This document shows, one piece after another, positions 19,796 to 28,449 of a DNA stretch of 64,000 nucleotides; within the stretch, counting starts at the first letter, position 1; each line of letters starts with the position of its first letter. The position numbers were made by a program, and so were the translations under genes. A model generated the notes under the pieces. The model saw nothing but the letters and a program-made list of their open reading frames with translations. It was not told where the DNA came from and did no database searches. The DNA comes from Roseicyclus persicicus (GTDB taxonomy: Bacteria; Pseudomonadota; Alphaproteobacteria; Rhodobacterales; Rhodobacteraceae), in assembly GCF_012395815.1 (NCBI RefSeq), contig NZ_JAAZQQ010000006.1, positions 124,001-188,000 on the forward strand, read 5' to 3'.

Positions 19796-20539
19796 ATGAA
19801 AATCGATCCCTCCAGCCCCGCGGGCCTGTCGGCCCAGATCGCCGGCGCGATCCGTGACGCCATCATGGCGGGCAAGCTGATCGTGGGCGACCGGCTGCCG
19901 TCCGAGGCCGAACTGGCGGAACAGTTCGCGGTGTCGCGCCCCACCGTGCGCGAGGCGCTGAAGCGGCTGGCGGCGCAGTCGCTGATCCGCACCCAGCGCG
20001 GCGCCTTCGGGGGCGCCTTCGTGAACCGGCTGTCCTACGAGGACGCGCACGCCCAGCAGATCACCACCTCGACGCTGCTGCTCGGAATGAACGAGGTCAG
20101 CTTCGACACCGCCTGCGAGGCGCGGTTCGCCATGGAGCGGGCTTGCGCGCACCTGGCCGCGGACCGCCGCACGCCCGACCAGCTGGCCACCATGCGCGCC
20201 GAGATCCACCGGCAGGGCCAGCCCGGCCTGACGGACGAGGCGTTCTGCGCCTCGGACGTGGCGTTCCACCGGGCGCTGGTGGATGCCGCGGGCAACCCGG
20301 TGCTGTCCTACCAGCTGGCCGGCGCGGTCGAGGCGATGCAGCCGCTGATGAACATGATCACCTTCACCGCGCGATCCCGCGGGGCCATCTGCGCGCTGCA
20401 CACCCGCATCGCCGACGCCGCCGAGGCGCGCGACGGTGCAGGGGTTGCCGCCGCCTTGGGCGAGCTCGAGGCCTATACCCGCGCGCTTGCCCAATCCGTG
20501 TTCGCCGCCCGCGCGCAGGCCGCCGCCGACCCGCGATAA
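19796..20539 (+). CDS. FadR-subfamily GntR transcriptional regulator
   Basis: 247 residues. The N-terminal winged helix (GDRLPSEAELAEQFAVSR, then PTVREALKRLAAQSLI) is GntR; the C-terminal all-helical FCD domain has the metal-binding pattern D..FH..L (ASDVAFHRALVDAAGNPVL) and later histidines. Such proteins bind an organic acid or CoA ester as effector. The start ATG abuts the operator, and no Shine-Dalgarno sequence is visible at normal distance, which fits leaderless translation. Position suggests control of the divergent DUF2182-DUF1326-DinB-dmdA-acuI operon; the effector might be a DMSP-derived compound, but this is not shown by sequence. Confidence 0.93.
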   Translation: MKIDPSSPAGLSAQIAGAIRDAIMAGKLIVGDRLPSEAELAEQFAVSRPTVREALKRLAAQSLIRTQRGAFGGAFVNRLSYEDAHAQQITTSTLLLGMNEVSFDTACEARFAMERACAHLAADRRTPDQLATMRAEIHRQGQPGLTDEAFCASDVAFHRALVDAAGNPVLSYQLAGAVEAMQPLMNMITFTARSRGAICALHTRIADAAEARDGAGVAAALGELEAYTRALAQSVFAARAQAAADPR

Positions 20540-20542
20540 CCC

Positions 20543-20571
20543 TTGCGATCATTGAGCAAGCGCCCTACGTA
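20543..20571 (+). promoter_or_regulatory. Candidate promoter of the solute-binding protein gene
   Basis: TTGCGA (20543-20548), 17 bp, TACGTA (20566-20571), about 45 bp before the start codon at 20618. Reasonable sigma-70 match; not tested. Confidence 0.4.
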
Positions 20572-20617
20572 ACCACGCGGTCAAACCATCACTTCCAACC
20601 AACAGGGAACCCAGCAC

Positions 20618-21661
20618 ATGACCCATCGCACGGCCCTCGGCACCGCCCTGGCCCTCGCGCTTTCCATCCCCGCCTATGCCCAGGCGCAGGACCTCCTGGC
20701 GTTCGAATATTCCGGTTTCGAGAACCCGGATTTCCACCAGCCCTACATCGCCGAGCACGGCACCTCGCCCGAGTTCGTGTTCTTCGGCGACGAGGACGAG
20801 GCGTTCCAGCGCCTTCTCGCCGGGTTCCGCTCGGACGTGACGCAGATCTGCGCAGGCTCGGTGCCGCGGTGGCAGGGGTCGGGCATCATCGAGCCGTGGG
20901 ACCGGGCGCAGATCGCCGCCTACGACACGCTGAGCAGCGACCTGCTGGGCGAGGATGTCCGGTCCGGCGCCACCGAGCTGTGGTGGGTGCCCGCGAACTT
21001 CGGCTCGACCGCCGTGGCCTACAACGCCGAGCAGGTGCCGGCCGAGGACGTGGCCAGCCTGTCGATCTTCACCAACCCGGCCTATGCCGGCCGCCTGTCG
21101 ATCCCCGACAACGTCGATGACGCCTACGCGCTGGCCTACCTGGCCACCGGCGTGACCAACTGGGCCGACGTCACCGACGAGCAGTTCGAGGCCGCCACCG
21201 CCTGGCTGCGCAGCATCCACCCGAACCTCCTGACCTACTGGGTCGATCCCGGCGAGATCCAGCAGCTGATGGCCTCGGGCCAGGTGCTGGCCGCGTGGGT
21301 GTGGAACGAGGTGCCGGTGGCGCTGGCCGGCGAAGGCTTCCCGGTGGGCTTCAACCGCAACACCACCGAGGGCTCGAGCGTGTGGCTCTGCGGCTACGTG
21401 AACATGGCCGACGGCCCGGGCGCCGAGGACCTGGCCTACGACTACATCAACGCGATGCACTCCGAGGCGTCGGCGCAGCCGCTGCTGGACAACGGCTTCG
21501 GCACCGCCAACACCGCCGCGCTGGAATCGCTGGGCGCCGAGCAGCTGGAGGCCGCGGGCCTCGGCTCGGCCACCGTGCCGCTTCTGGCGCAGCTGCCGAT
21601 CTCGGACGAGCAGCGTGCCCGCCAGGCCGAAGCCTTCGAGCGGATCAAGGCCGGCTTCTGA
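20618..21661 (+). CDS. Orphan PotD/PotF-like solute-binding protein
   Basis: 347 residues with a Sec signal peptide (MTHRTALGTALALALSIP, cleavage near AYAQA). The mature part resembles extracellular solute-binding proteins of the spermidine/putrescine class: ELWWVPANFGSTAVAYNAE, a YWVDPGEIQQLMASGQV segment and a C-terminal EAFERIKAGF. It would capture ligand in the periplasm for an ABC importer. No permease or ATPase gene is adjacent, while the potBCA operon at 29920-33070 has no binding protein, so the two may work together. A hairpin terminator follows at 21685. Confidence 0.88.
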   Translation: MTHRTALGTALALALSIPAYAQAQDLLAFEYSGFENPDFHQPYIAEHGTSPEFVFFGDEDEAFQRLLAGFRSDVTQICAGSVPRWQGSGIIEPWDRAQIAAYDTLSSDLLGEDVRSGATELWWVPANFGSTAVAYNAEQVPAEDVASLSIFTNPAYAGRLSIPDNVDDAYALAYLATGVTNWADVTDEQFEAATAWLRSIHPNLLTYWVDPGEIQQLMASGQVLAAWVWNEVPVALAGEGFPVGFNRNTTEGSSVWLCGYVNMADGPGAEDLAYDYINAMHSEASAQPLLDNGFGTANTAALESLGAEQLEAAGLGSATVPLLAQLPISDEQRARQAEAFERIKAGF

Positions 21662-21684
21662 GCCGACCCTGTCACGACAACCGG

Positions 21685-21710
21685 ACGGGCGCCCCATCGC
21701 GGGCGCCCGT
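21685..21710 (+). terminator. Terminator after the solute-binding protein gene
   Basis: ACGGGCGCCC and GGGCGCCCGT form a perfect 10-bp stem with a 6-nt loop, followed by TTACG. The T-tract is short, but the stem is very strong and lies 24 bp after the stop codon. Confidence 0.75.
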
Positions 21711-21747
21711 TTACGTTCCGGGCCCGCGCCCGGCCCCGCCACCCCGC

Positions 21748-21776
21748 TTGAATTCGCGCCCCCGCCTGCGTATGTT
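21748..21776 (+). promoter_or_regulatory. Promoter of ssrA
   Basis: TTGAAT (21748-21753), 17-bp spacer, TATGTT (21771-21776). Placed a few bases before the first structured part of the tmRNA. Confidence 0.65.
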
Positions 21777-21782
21777 CATGCC

Positions 21783-22105
21783 GTGCCCGCAAGGGGACTA
21801 TGGACATAAACGCGCGTGGAATAAGCGGATCGGACCCGGGGGCGGTACCCGGCGGCTCCACCAGACAACCCTCGTTGGGGGAAGATGGGGCCGAAACAGG
21901 ATCGACGAACGTGTAAAGGCGTTGCTTTGTCCCGGTGAGGTACCACCGTTATCGGTCCGTAAAGCATAATTGCCAACGACAATCGTGCTCCGGTTGCTCT
22001 GGCTGCGTAAGCAGTCCGAAAGACCGAAATCTAAGTCCTTGCGCTTAGCCGCGTAAGGCGGGGTTCGCAGGCACCTGGCAACAGAAGCCTGCACTTCCCC
22101 TTCCC
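21783..22105 (+). ncRNA. ssrA: Circularly permuted two-piece tmRNA
   Basis: The 3' acceptor half comes first: GGCGGTACCC is the T-arm side, then CGGCTCC, A and an encoded CCA (21861-21863). After a 23-bp intervening segment the 5' half starts GGGGCCG (21887-21893), whose seven bases pair with CGGCTCC, followed by the conserved CGAAACAGGATCGACG. The tag frame is 21972-22010: GCC AAC GAC AAT CGT GCT CCG GTT GCT CTG GCT GCG TAA, giving ANDNRAPVALAA. This permuted order is the alphaproteobacterial two-piece form, made by excision of the intervening segment. tmRNA with SmpB rescues stalled ribosomes and marks the peptide for ClpXP. Outer ends are approximate; a T7 run at 22130-22136 may be part of the terminator. 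sspB lies 570 bp downstream. Confidence 0.95.
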
Positions 22106-22216
22106 TTCGCCGGCCCTGCGCCGCCCGAATTTTTTTCACGCGAAAGTGATCCGATCGCGCGCGCGCCGCGTTTAACCGGCACAGGACGGCTGAAACCGCG
22201 CTCGGAAGGGAACTCC

Positions 22217-22582
22217 ATGACTGCCATCGACTACATCAACTTCGCCGTTGCGATCCTGACGATCGCACTGGGCCTGATGGGGTGGCTGGCACCGCGCTGG
22301 ACGATGGAGCAGCTGGACATGCAGGCGGGGCCGACCAACATGGCCTACACCGAGGTGTCGGCCGCCTCGGGCTGCCTGTTCGTGGGTCTCGGCCTTGGCG
22401 CGATGCTGATCGACCAGCCGCTGGCCTGGGTCGTGGTGGGCCTCGCCTATGCCGGCGCGGCCACCGGGCGGGTCACCTCGATCTTCCGCGACAATGCCGC
22501 CAGCCGGCAGAGCTGGACCTTCTTCGGCTGCGAGGCGGCGCTGGCGGCCTGGCTGATCCTGGCCAACATCGGCGGCGTCTGA
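22217..22582 (+). CDS. Small conserved membrane protein (DUF4345-like)
   Basis: 121 residues with about four hydrophobic helices: IDYINFAVAILTIALGLMGW, then GCLFVGLGLGAMLI, AWVVVGLAYAGAATGRV and the C-terminal ALAAWLILANIGGV. The pattern resembles the small inner-membrane DUF4345 group, but the match is from memory and not strong. No catalytic motif is visible. The start ATG 22217 has GGAAGGGAACTCC upstream. Between ssrA and sspB on the same strand; function unknown. Confidence 0.75.
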   Translation: MTAIDYINFAVAILTIALGLMGWLAPRWTMEQLDMQAGPTNMAYTEVSAASGCLFVGLGLGAMLIDQPLAWVVVGLAYAGAATGRVTSIFRDNAASRQSWTFFGCEAALAAWLILANIGGV

Positions 22583-22672
22583 GGGCGCGGCGCGGCCCGG
22601 CACGGCCCGCCTTTCCAAACGGAACGAATCTTCTATGGTGAGGGCATCACACCCGGGGATGCCTGCCTGCCG

Positions 22673-23155
22673 ATGTCCGACCGTTCGACCACCATCGCCT
22701 ATGGCCGCCTGATGCATCGCGCGATGCGTGGCCTGATCCAGACGGTGCTGGCCGATGTGGCCCGCGACGGCCTGCCGGGCGCGCATCATTTCTTCATCAC
22801 CTTCGACACCGGCGCGCCGGGGGTGGAGCTGGCCGACTGGCTGCGCGACCGCTACCCCGAGGAAATGACCATCGTCATCCAGCACTGGTACGACGCGCTG
22901 GAGGTCGACGACGACGGCTTCTCGATCGTGCTGAACTTCGGCGACAACCCCGAGCCGCTGCGCATCCCCTTCGACGCGATCCGCACCTTCGTAGACCCCT
23001 CGGTGGAGTTCGGCCTGCGCTTCGAATCGACCGAGGTGGCCGACGACGAGCCCGAGGACGAGCCCCCCTCCCCGCCCGAGCGCCGCACCGACCGCGAGCG
23101 CGGCGCCCAGGACGCCGAGGTCGTCAGCCTCGACACCTTCCGCAAGAACCACTGA
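22673..23155 (+). CDS. sspB: SspB, ClpXP adaptor for tmRNA-tagged proteins
   Basis: 160 residues of the alphaproteobacterial SspB type. YGRLMHRAMRGLIQTVLADV, HHFFITFDT, ADWLRDRYPEEMTIVIQHWY and IPFDAIRTFVDPSVEFGL form the tag-binding domain. The acidic, flexible C-terminal region ends in VVSLDTFRKNH, the likely ClpX-binding tail. SspB delivers ssrA-tagged proteins to ClpXP. It lies close to the ssrA gene, whose tag starts ANDN, so RNA and adaptor are neighbours here. Confidence 0.93.
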   Translation: MSDRSTTIAYGRLMHRAMRGLIQTVLADVARDGLPGAHHFFITFDTGAPGVELADWLRDRYPEEMTIVIQHWYDALEVDDDGFSIVLNFGDNPEPLRIPFDAIRTFVDPSVEFGLRFESTEVADDEPEDEPPSPPERRTDRERGAQDAEVVSLDTFRKNH

Positions 23156-23234
23156 GCCGTCCCGTCTTGGACCTGTCGTGAATCCGGTCTAGGTGAGCGG
23201 CGACGCGCGGCAGCACGAGGCACGAAGAACCGTC

Positions 23235-23804
23235 ATGGCGACCAGCGATTTCGCCCTGTTCATGGGCCAGCTCTTGCGCAAGCCGCACCAGGTGGTGGCG
23301 CTGGCGCCCTCGTCGCGGTTCCTCTGCGCCGAGATGGTGGCCGAGATCGACCCCGCCGCCGGCCCGGTGATCGAGCTGGGCGCGGGGACGGGCAACATCA
23401 CGCAGGCGATCCTCGACCGCGGCGTGCGCCCGCAGGACCTGCATTCGATCGAGATGAACCCCGAGTTCTGCGACCGCCTGCGCGCCCGGTTTCCCGGCCT
23501 GAACGTCCACCAGATGAGCGCGGGCGACGTGGGGTCGCTGCCTGTCGAGACCGCGCAGGCGGTGGTGTCGGGCCTGCCGCTCCTGTCGATGCCGGTGGCG
23601 CTGCAGCGCGCCATCCTGACGGGCACCTTCCAGCGGGTGCGCAAGGGCGGCACCTATGTCCAGTTCACCTACGGCCCCAAGCCGCCCGTCACCCGCGTCG
23701 TGCGCGAGGAGCTGGGCCTCGACTGGCGCGTGTCGGGCAAGATCTGGTGGAACATGCCGCCGGCCCGCGTCTACCGCTTCTTCCAGCCGGGCGCGGGGGC
23801 CTGA
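23235..23804 (+). CDS. SAM methyltransferase, phospholipid N-methyltransferase-like
   Basis: 189 residues. VIELGAGTGNITQAIL is the SAM-binding motif, and the preceding FMGQLLRKPHQVVALAPSS is typical of the PmtA / KsgA-like branch that methylates phosphatidylethanolamine in Rhodobacter. Substrate assignment is tentative: some members act on other lipids or are uncharacterised. The start was set at ATG 23235, since the upstream part of the frame is short and charged. 79 bp after sspB. Confidence 0.75.
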   Translation: MATSDFALFMGQLLRKPHQVVALAPSSRFLCAEMVAEIDPAAGPVIELGAGTGNITQAILDRGVRPQDLHSIEMNPEFCDRLRARFPGLNVHQMSAGDVGSLPVETAQAVVSGLPLLSMPVALQRAILTGTFQRVRKGGTYVQFTYGPKPPVTRVVREELGLDWRVSGKIWWNMPPARVYRFFQPGAGA

Positions 23805-23877
23805 GGCACGCCATCGCATTGCGTGGACGCGCCGGCGCCGCTAAACGGCATGCAACTGCATACCGGAGTGACCTGAG

Positions 23878-25265
<1,388 letters not shown>

Positions 25266-25269
<4 letters not shown>

Positions 25270-25451
25270 CCGGCAAGGTGGTCAACCTGACCCGCGCGCG
25301 CAAGGCCCGCGCGCGGGACGAGAAGCGGCAGGCGGCCGACGCCAATGCCGCGAGGCACGGCCGCACCAAGGCCGAGCGCGAGGCCGAGGCGCGGGATGCG
25401 GAGCGCGCCGCGCGCCACCTCGACCAGCACCGCCGCGAGGACGAGGAATGA
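25266..25451 (+). CDS. DUF4169 family small protein
   Basis: 61 residues, strongly charged and helical ([18 protein letters not shown], many alanines and arginines), fitting DUF4169. The frame starts at TTG 25266, overlapping the fumC TGA by three bases (TTGA), or possibly at the in-frame GTG at 25278. It overlaps the next gene by 4 bp (ATGA). The fumC-DUF4169-RHH order is, to my knowledge, usual in Rhodobacterales. Function unknown. Confidence 0.85.
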
Positions 25452-25669
25452 CCGGCCGCCCGCGCAAGCAGTCGGTGACGCTGCGCGGGCACCGCACCAG
25501 CGTGTCGCTGGAGGAGGCGTTCTGGGCCGAGCTGAAGCGGCTCGCCGAGGCCGAGGGCAAGTCTCTGAACGAGAAGGTGGCCGAGATCGACGCCGCGCGC
25601 GGCGTGCGCTCGGGGCTGGCTGCGGCGATCCGGGTCCATGTGCTTGAGGCGGTGAAGGCGGGGCGTTAG
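25448..25669 (+). CDS. Ribbon-helix-helix domain protein
   Basis: 73 residues. The N-terminal strand SVTLRGHRTSVSLEEAFW followed by two helices (AELKRLAEAEGKSLNEKVAE) fits a ribbon-helix-helix DNA-binding fold. It may be a small transcription factor or an antitoxin-like protein, but no toxin gene is adjacent. Starts in the ATGA overlap with DUF4169; third gene of the fumC operon. Confidence 0.85.
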   Translation: MTGRPRKQSVTLRGHRTSVSLEEAFWAELKRLAEAEGKSLNEKVAEIDAARGVRSGLAAAIRVHVLEAVKAGR

Positions 25670-25703
25670 GGCGGCGTTAACTGAAGGTGGGGGAGAATGG
25701 GGC

Positions 25704-25961
25704 ATGGACTCGCTCTCCCCGCACAAATCCCCCGAGGCTTTTCTGGCCGATGTCTTCGGCAGCAAGCTGGTCCGCGACGGCAAGGTTGTCCGTCGCTCGC
25801 TCCGGGACATCGAGCGCTATTTCGGGCGCGAGGAATTCATCGAGGAGGTCTATCGCCGGGGCTTCCGCGCCATCGAGAACGCGGGGCAGGTCGTGATCTT
25901 CTGCAACGCCGAACCCGTCCGCATCCTGCGCCCAAAGGCGCAGTTGCCGCGCGAGCTGTAG
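25704..25961 (+). CDS. Small VVRR-motif protein, paralogue 1
   Basis: 85 residues. It shares a pattern with the protein at 57826-58062: VVRR, D(I/V)ER, GR, RRGF, IE, then VI(F/I)C and P(V/L)R(I/V). The middle (VVRRSLRDIERYFGREEF) is likely helical and the end beta. Such short proteins are sometimes labelled N-(5'-phosphoribosyl)anthranilate isomerase in public annotation as I recall; that is unlikely, since TrpF is more than twice as long and no barrel motif is present. The gene ends 6 bp before the 68-bp palindromic element B. GGAGAATGGGGC precedes the ATG. Function unknown. Confidence 0.82.
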   Translation: MDSLSPHKSPEAFLADVFGSKLVRDGKVVRRSLRDIERYFGREEFIEEVYRRGFRAIENAGQVVIFCNAEPVRILRPKAQLPREL

Positions 25962-25966
25962 AGGGG

Positions 25967-26034
25967 GCGGAAAACCCGGGTTTCCCGCGCGGGAAATCTC
26001 GAGATTTCCCGTGCGTTTTCCCCGGGGAAAACGC
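25967..26034. repeat. 68-bp triple-palindrome element, copy B (inverted)
   Basis: Palindromes at 25967-25988 (GCGGAAAACCC / GGGTTTCCCGC, one mismatch), about 25989-26012 (core CGGGAAATCTC / GAGATTTCCCG at 25990-26011) and 26013-26034 (GCGTTTTCCCC / GGGGAAAACGC, perfect). Same 22+24+22 plan as copies A and C but in opposite orientation. It fills the convergent gap between the VVRR gene (stop 25961) and the expected TusA stop (26036). Confidence 0.92.
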
Positions 26035-26035
26035 C

Positions 26036-26264
26036 CTACCCCTTCGCCACGAAAAACACCGTCGCCCGCCCCCTCGGCCACCTGCCCCACCAGCCGGTGC
26101 CCGCCCTCGGCGCAGAAATGCGGCACATCGACCGCCGCCATCGGATCGTCGGCCACCAGCCGCACCACCTGGCCGGCCCTGAGCACCGCCAGCCGTTGCC
26201 GCAGGCGCAGGACCGGCAGCGGGCAGCGCAGCCCCTGCGCGTCGATTTCCACGTCCCAATCCAT
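26036..26264 (-). CDS. TusA-family sulfur carrier, apparent 3' frameshift
   Basis: From ATG 26264: MDWDVEIDAQGLRCPLPVLR contains the TusA CP.P motif with the sulfur-carrying cysteine; then VRLVADDPMAAVDVPHFC. TusA proteins relay persulfide sulfur for tRNA thiolation or other pathways. The family normally ends after about 75 residues. Here an A5 run on the plus strand (26052-26056; T5 in the gene) shifts the frame: with four T the gene would end ...DGVFVAKG at the TAG 26038-26036. With five T it reads on through element B to 25677 (195 residues, low-complexity tail). The end given here is the family-expected one. Divergent from ccdA. Confidence 0.75.
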
Positions 26265-26351
26265 GCCGCCCCCTACCCCGCCCGCCCCCGCCACGCGAAT
26301 GTGACGCGTTGGCGCGTGACGCCCCCCGCAAACCCGGCTAGAGGTCGATGC

Positions 26352-27107
26352 ATGTTCGGGATCGACCTCTTCGACGCAGCCCTGCTGCCCGCGATGCTCG
26401 TGGCGCTCGTCGCGGGCATCCTCAGCTTCCTCAGCCCCTGCGTCCTGCCCATCGTGCCCCCCTACCTCGCCTACATGGGCGGGATCACCATGTCCGACAT
26501 CCAGGCCGACGCGCGCGCCGCGCGGCGCAAGGCGCTGCTGGCGGCCGTGTTTTTCGTCCTCGGCCTCTCGACCGTCTTCGTGTTCCTCGGCTTCACCGCC
26601 TCGATCTTCGGGCAGTTCTTCCTGCAGAACCAGATCCTTCTGTCGCAGATCGCGGGCGCGGTGATCATCGTCTTCGGCCTGCACTTCCTCGGGGTCATCA
26701 CCATCCCGCTGCTGAACCGCGAGGCGCGGCTCGACGCGGGCGACCGCGGCGGCTCTGCCTTCGGGGCCTATGTCCTCGGACTTGCCTTCGCATTCGGCTG
26801 GACGCCCTGCATCGGCCCGCAACTGGGCGCGATCCTGTCCATCGCCGCGACCGAGGCGAGCGTGTCGAAGGGCACCGCGCTGCTGGCCGTCTACGCCGTC
26901 GGCCTCGGCATCCCCTTCCTGCTGGCCGCGGCCTTCATCGACCGCGCGATGGGCGTGATGAACCGGCTCAAGCGCCACATGAAGACCATCGAGCGGATCA
27001 TGGGCCTCCTGTTGATCGGAGTCGGCGTGGCGCTGATGACGGGCGCCTTCTCGGCCTTTTCCTTCTGGCTGCTGGAAACCTTCCCGGCGCTCGGGCAGCT
27101 GGGCTGA
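26352..27107 (+). CDS. ccdA: Cytochrome c biogenesis / thiol-disulfide protein CcdA
   Basis: 251 residues with six membrane helices. The paired cysteines in FLSPCVLPIVPPYLAYMGG and GWTPCIGPQLGAI are the redox-active cysteines of CcdA/DsbD membrane domains, which carry electrons from cytoplasmic thioredoxin to periplasmic thiols. The start was set at ATG 26352; the upstream part of the longer frame overlaps TusA and is not protein-like. Followed after 46 bp by the membrane hydrolase gene. Confidence 0.95.
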   Translation: MFGIDLFDAALLPAMLVALVAGILSFLSPCVLPIVPPYLAYMGGITMSDIQADARAARRKALLAAVFFVLGLSTVFVFLGFTASIFGQFFLQNQILLSQIAGAVIIVFGLHFLGVITIPLLNREARLDAGDRGGSAFGAYVLGLAFAFGWTPCIGPQLGAILSIAATEASVSKGTALLAVYAVGLGIPFLLAAAFIDRAMGVMNRLKRHMKTIERIMGLLLIGVGVALMTGAFSAFSFWLLETFPALGQLG

Positions 27108-27153
27108 AATCTCGCCTTAAGCGCGCCCCGATTCCGGGCTAGGCTCCCGCCCC

Positions 27154-28449
27154 ATGAGCAGTGACGCGCCCGCACCCGAGACCCGCCAAGAGGTCCGCCG
27201 GCGCCGGGTGATGTATATCCCCGGCTACGACCCCGTGCCGCCGCGCAAGTACCGCGAACGCTACCGCACGCAATCCGCGCGGCAGGCGGAGCTGTCGGGC
27301 TACGCCGTCGAGATCGGACCCAAGCGCGGCGACGGCCGCTTCGGCTGGTCCGTCACCGGCAGGATCGAGGGCGCCGAGACCACGGCCGAGGTCGAGGTGA
27401 TGTACTGGGCCGACATCGTGCGCGGCTCGATGGACCAGTCCATCGCCGGCACCTACGGCCAGCTCGCGCGCACCGCCTGGGCCTATATCGGCTCGGGCGC
27501 GCTGTTCCGGCTGATGCGGCTGCGCAAGGGGCCGGTGATCGCCGCGCTCTACCCGGTGGTGGTGCTGCTGCTGCAGCTGGTGCTGGCCGGGCTGCTCGGC
27601 TTCGTGGCCTACACGGTGCTGCTCGCCACCGCCTTCTACGCCGTCATCACCGCCACCGGCGGCCCCGTTCCCGCGCCCCTCGACCTCGCCCTCCTCGCCC
27701 TCGCCGCCATCGCCGGGGTCGTCGCGGCGCTGGCCTTCCTGCGCTGGTGCCGCCGCCGCGACCATGTGCTGGCCTGGTACCTGATGCACGACTACGCCTT
27801 TTCCGCCCAGCACGGCGGCGCCTACCCGCCCGCGCAGGAGGCGCGCATGGCCGAGTTCGCCGACCGCATCGCCGCGGCGCTGGCGACCGAGGTGGACGAG
27901 GTGCTGATCGTCGGCCATTCCTCGGGCGCCTACATCGCGGTCTCGATCCTCGCCGACCTGATCCGCGACGGGCGTGTCCCGCCCGGCGGCCCGGCCCTGT
28001 CGCTCCTGACGCTCGGCCATGTCGTGCCCATGGTCAGCTTCCTGCCGCGCGCGACGCGGCTGCGCGCCGACCTCGCCTGTCTCTCGGCGCGCGACGAACT
28101 CACCTGGGTCGACGTCACCGCCCCCGGCGACGGCTGCGCCTTCGCGCTCTGCGACCCCGTGGCGGTCTCGGGCGTGGCGCCCGAGGGCAAGCGCTGGCCC
28201 CTGGTCCTCTCGGCCGCCTTCAGCCGGACGCTCAAACCCGCGACCTGGTCCGGCCTGCGCTGGCGGCTGTTCGAGCTGCATTTCCAGTATCTCAACGCCT
28301 TCGACAACCTGCCGGGCACCCCCGGCGACTACGACTATTTCCGCATCACCGCCGGCCCGCTGACGCTCGCCAGCCGCTTCGCCACCCGCAAGCCCTCGGC
28401 CAGCCGGATCGAGCGGCCCGTCAACCGCCACACGGGCCAGGCCGCATGA
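27154..28449 (+). CDS. Membrane-anchored alpha/beta-hydrolase-like protein
   Basis: 431 residues. An N-terminal soluble part (RRRRVMYIPGYDPVPPRKY) is followed by two hydrophobic segments (about 130-195) and then a domain with VLIVGHSSGAYIAVSILADL, where GHSSG is a serine-hydrolase elbow. Other catalytic residues cannot be assigned with confidence. Probably an inner-membrane esterase or lipase of unknown substrate. It overlaps the P450 start by 4 bp (ATGA), so both are translated from one message and may act on the same lipid-like compound. Confidence 0.78.
   Translation: MSSDAPAPETRQEVRRRRVMYIPGYDPVPPRKYRERYRTQSARQAELSGYAVEIGPKRGDGRFGWSVTGRIEGAETTAEVEVMYWADIVRGSMDQSIAGTYGQLARTAWAYIGSGALFRLMRLRKGPVIAALYPVVVLLLQLVLAGLLGFVAYTVLLATAFYAVITATGGPVPAPLDLALLALAAIAGVVAALAFLRWCRRRDHVLAWYLMHDYAFSAQHGGAYPPAQEARMAEFADRIAAALATEVDEVLIVGHSSGAYIAVSILADLIRDGRVPPGGPALSLLTLGHVVPMVSFLPRATRLRADLACLSARDELTWVDVTAPGDGCAFALCDPVAVSGVAPEGKRWPLVLSAAFSRTLKPATWSGLRWRLFELHFQYLNAFDNLPGTPGDYDYFRITAGPLTLASRFATRKPSASRIERPVNRHTGQAA

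Noticed and set aside
25448-25961. Toxin-antitoxin pair formed by the RHH protein and the VVRR protein
   Set aside because: The VVRR protein has a paralogue in a metabolic cluster and no toxin motif; the gap and the fumC operon context fit better with unrelated small genes.
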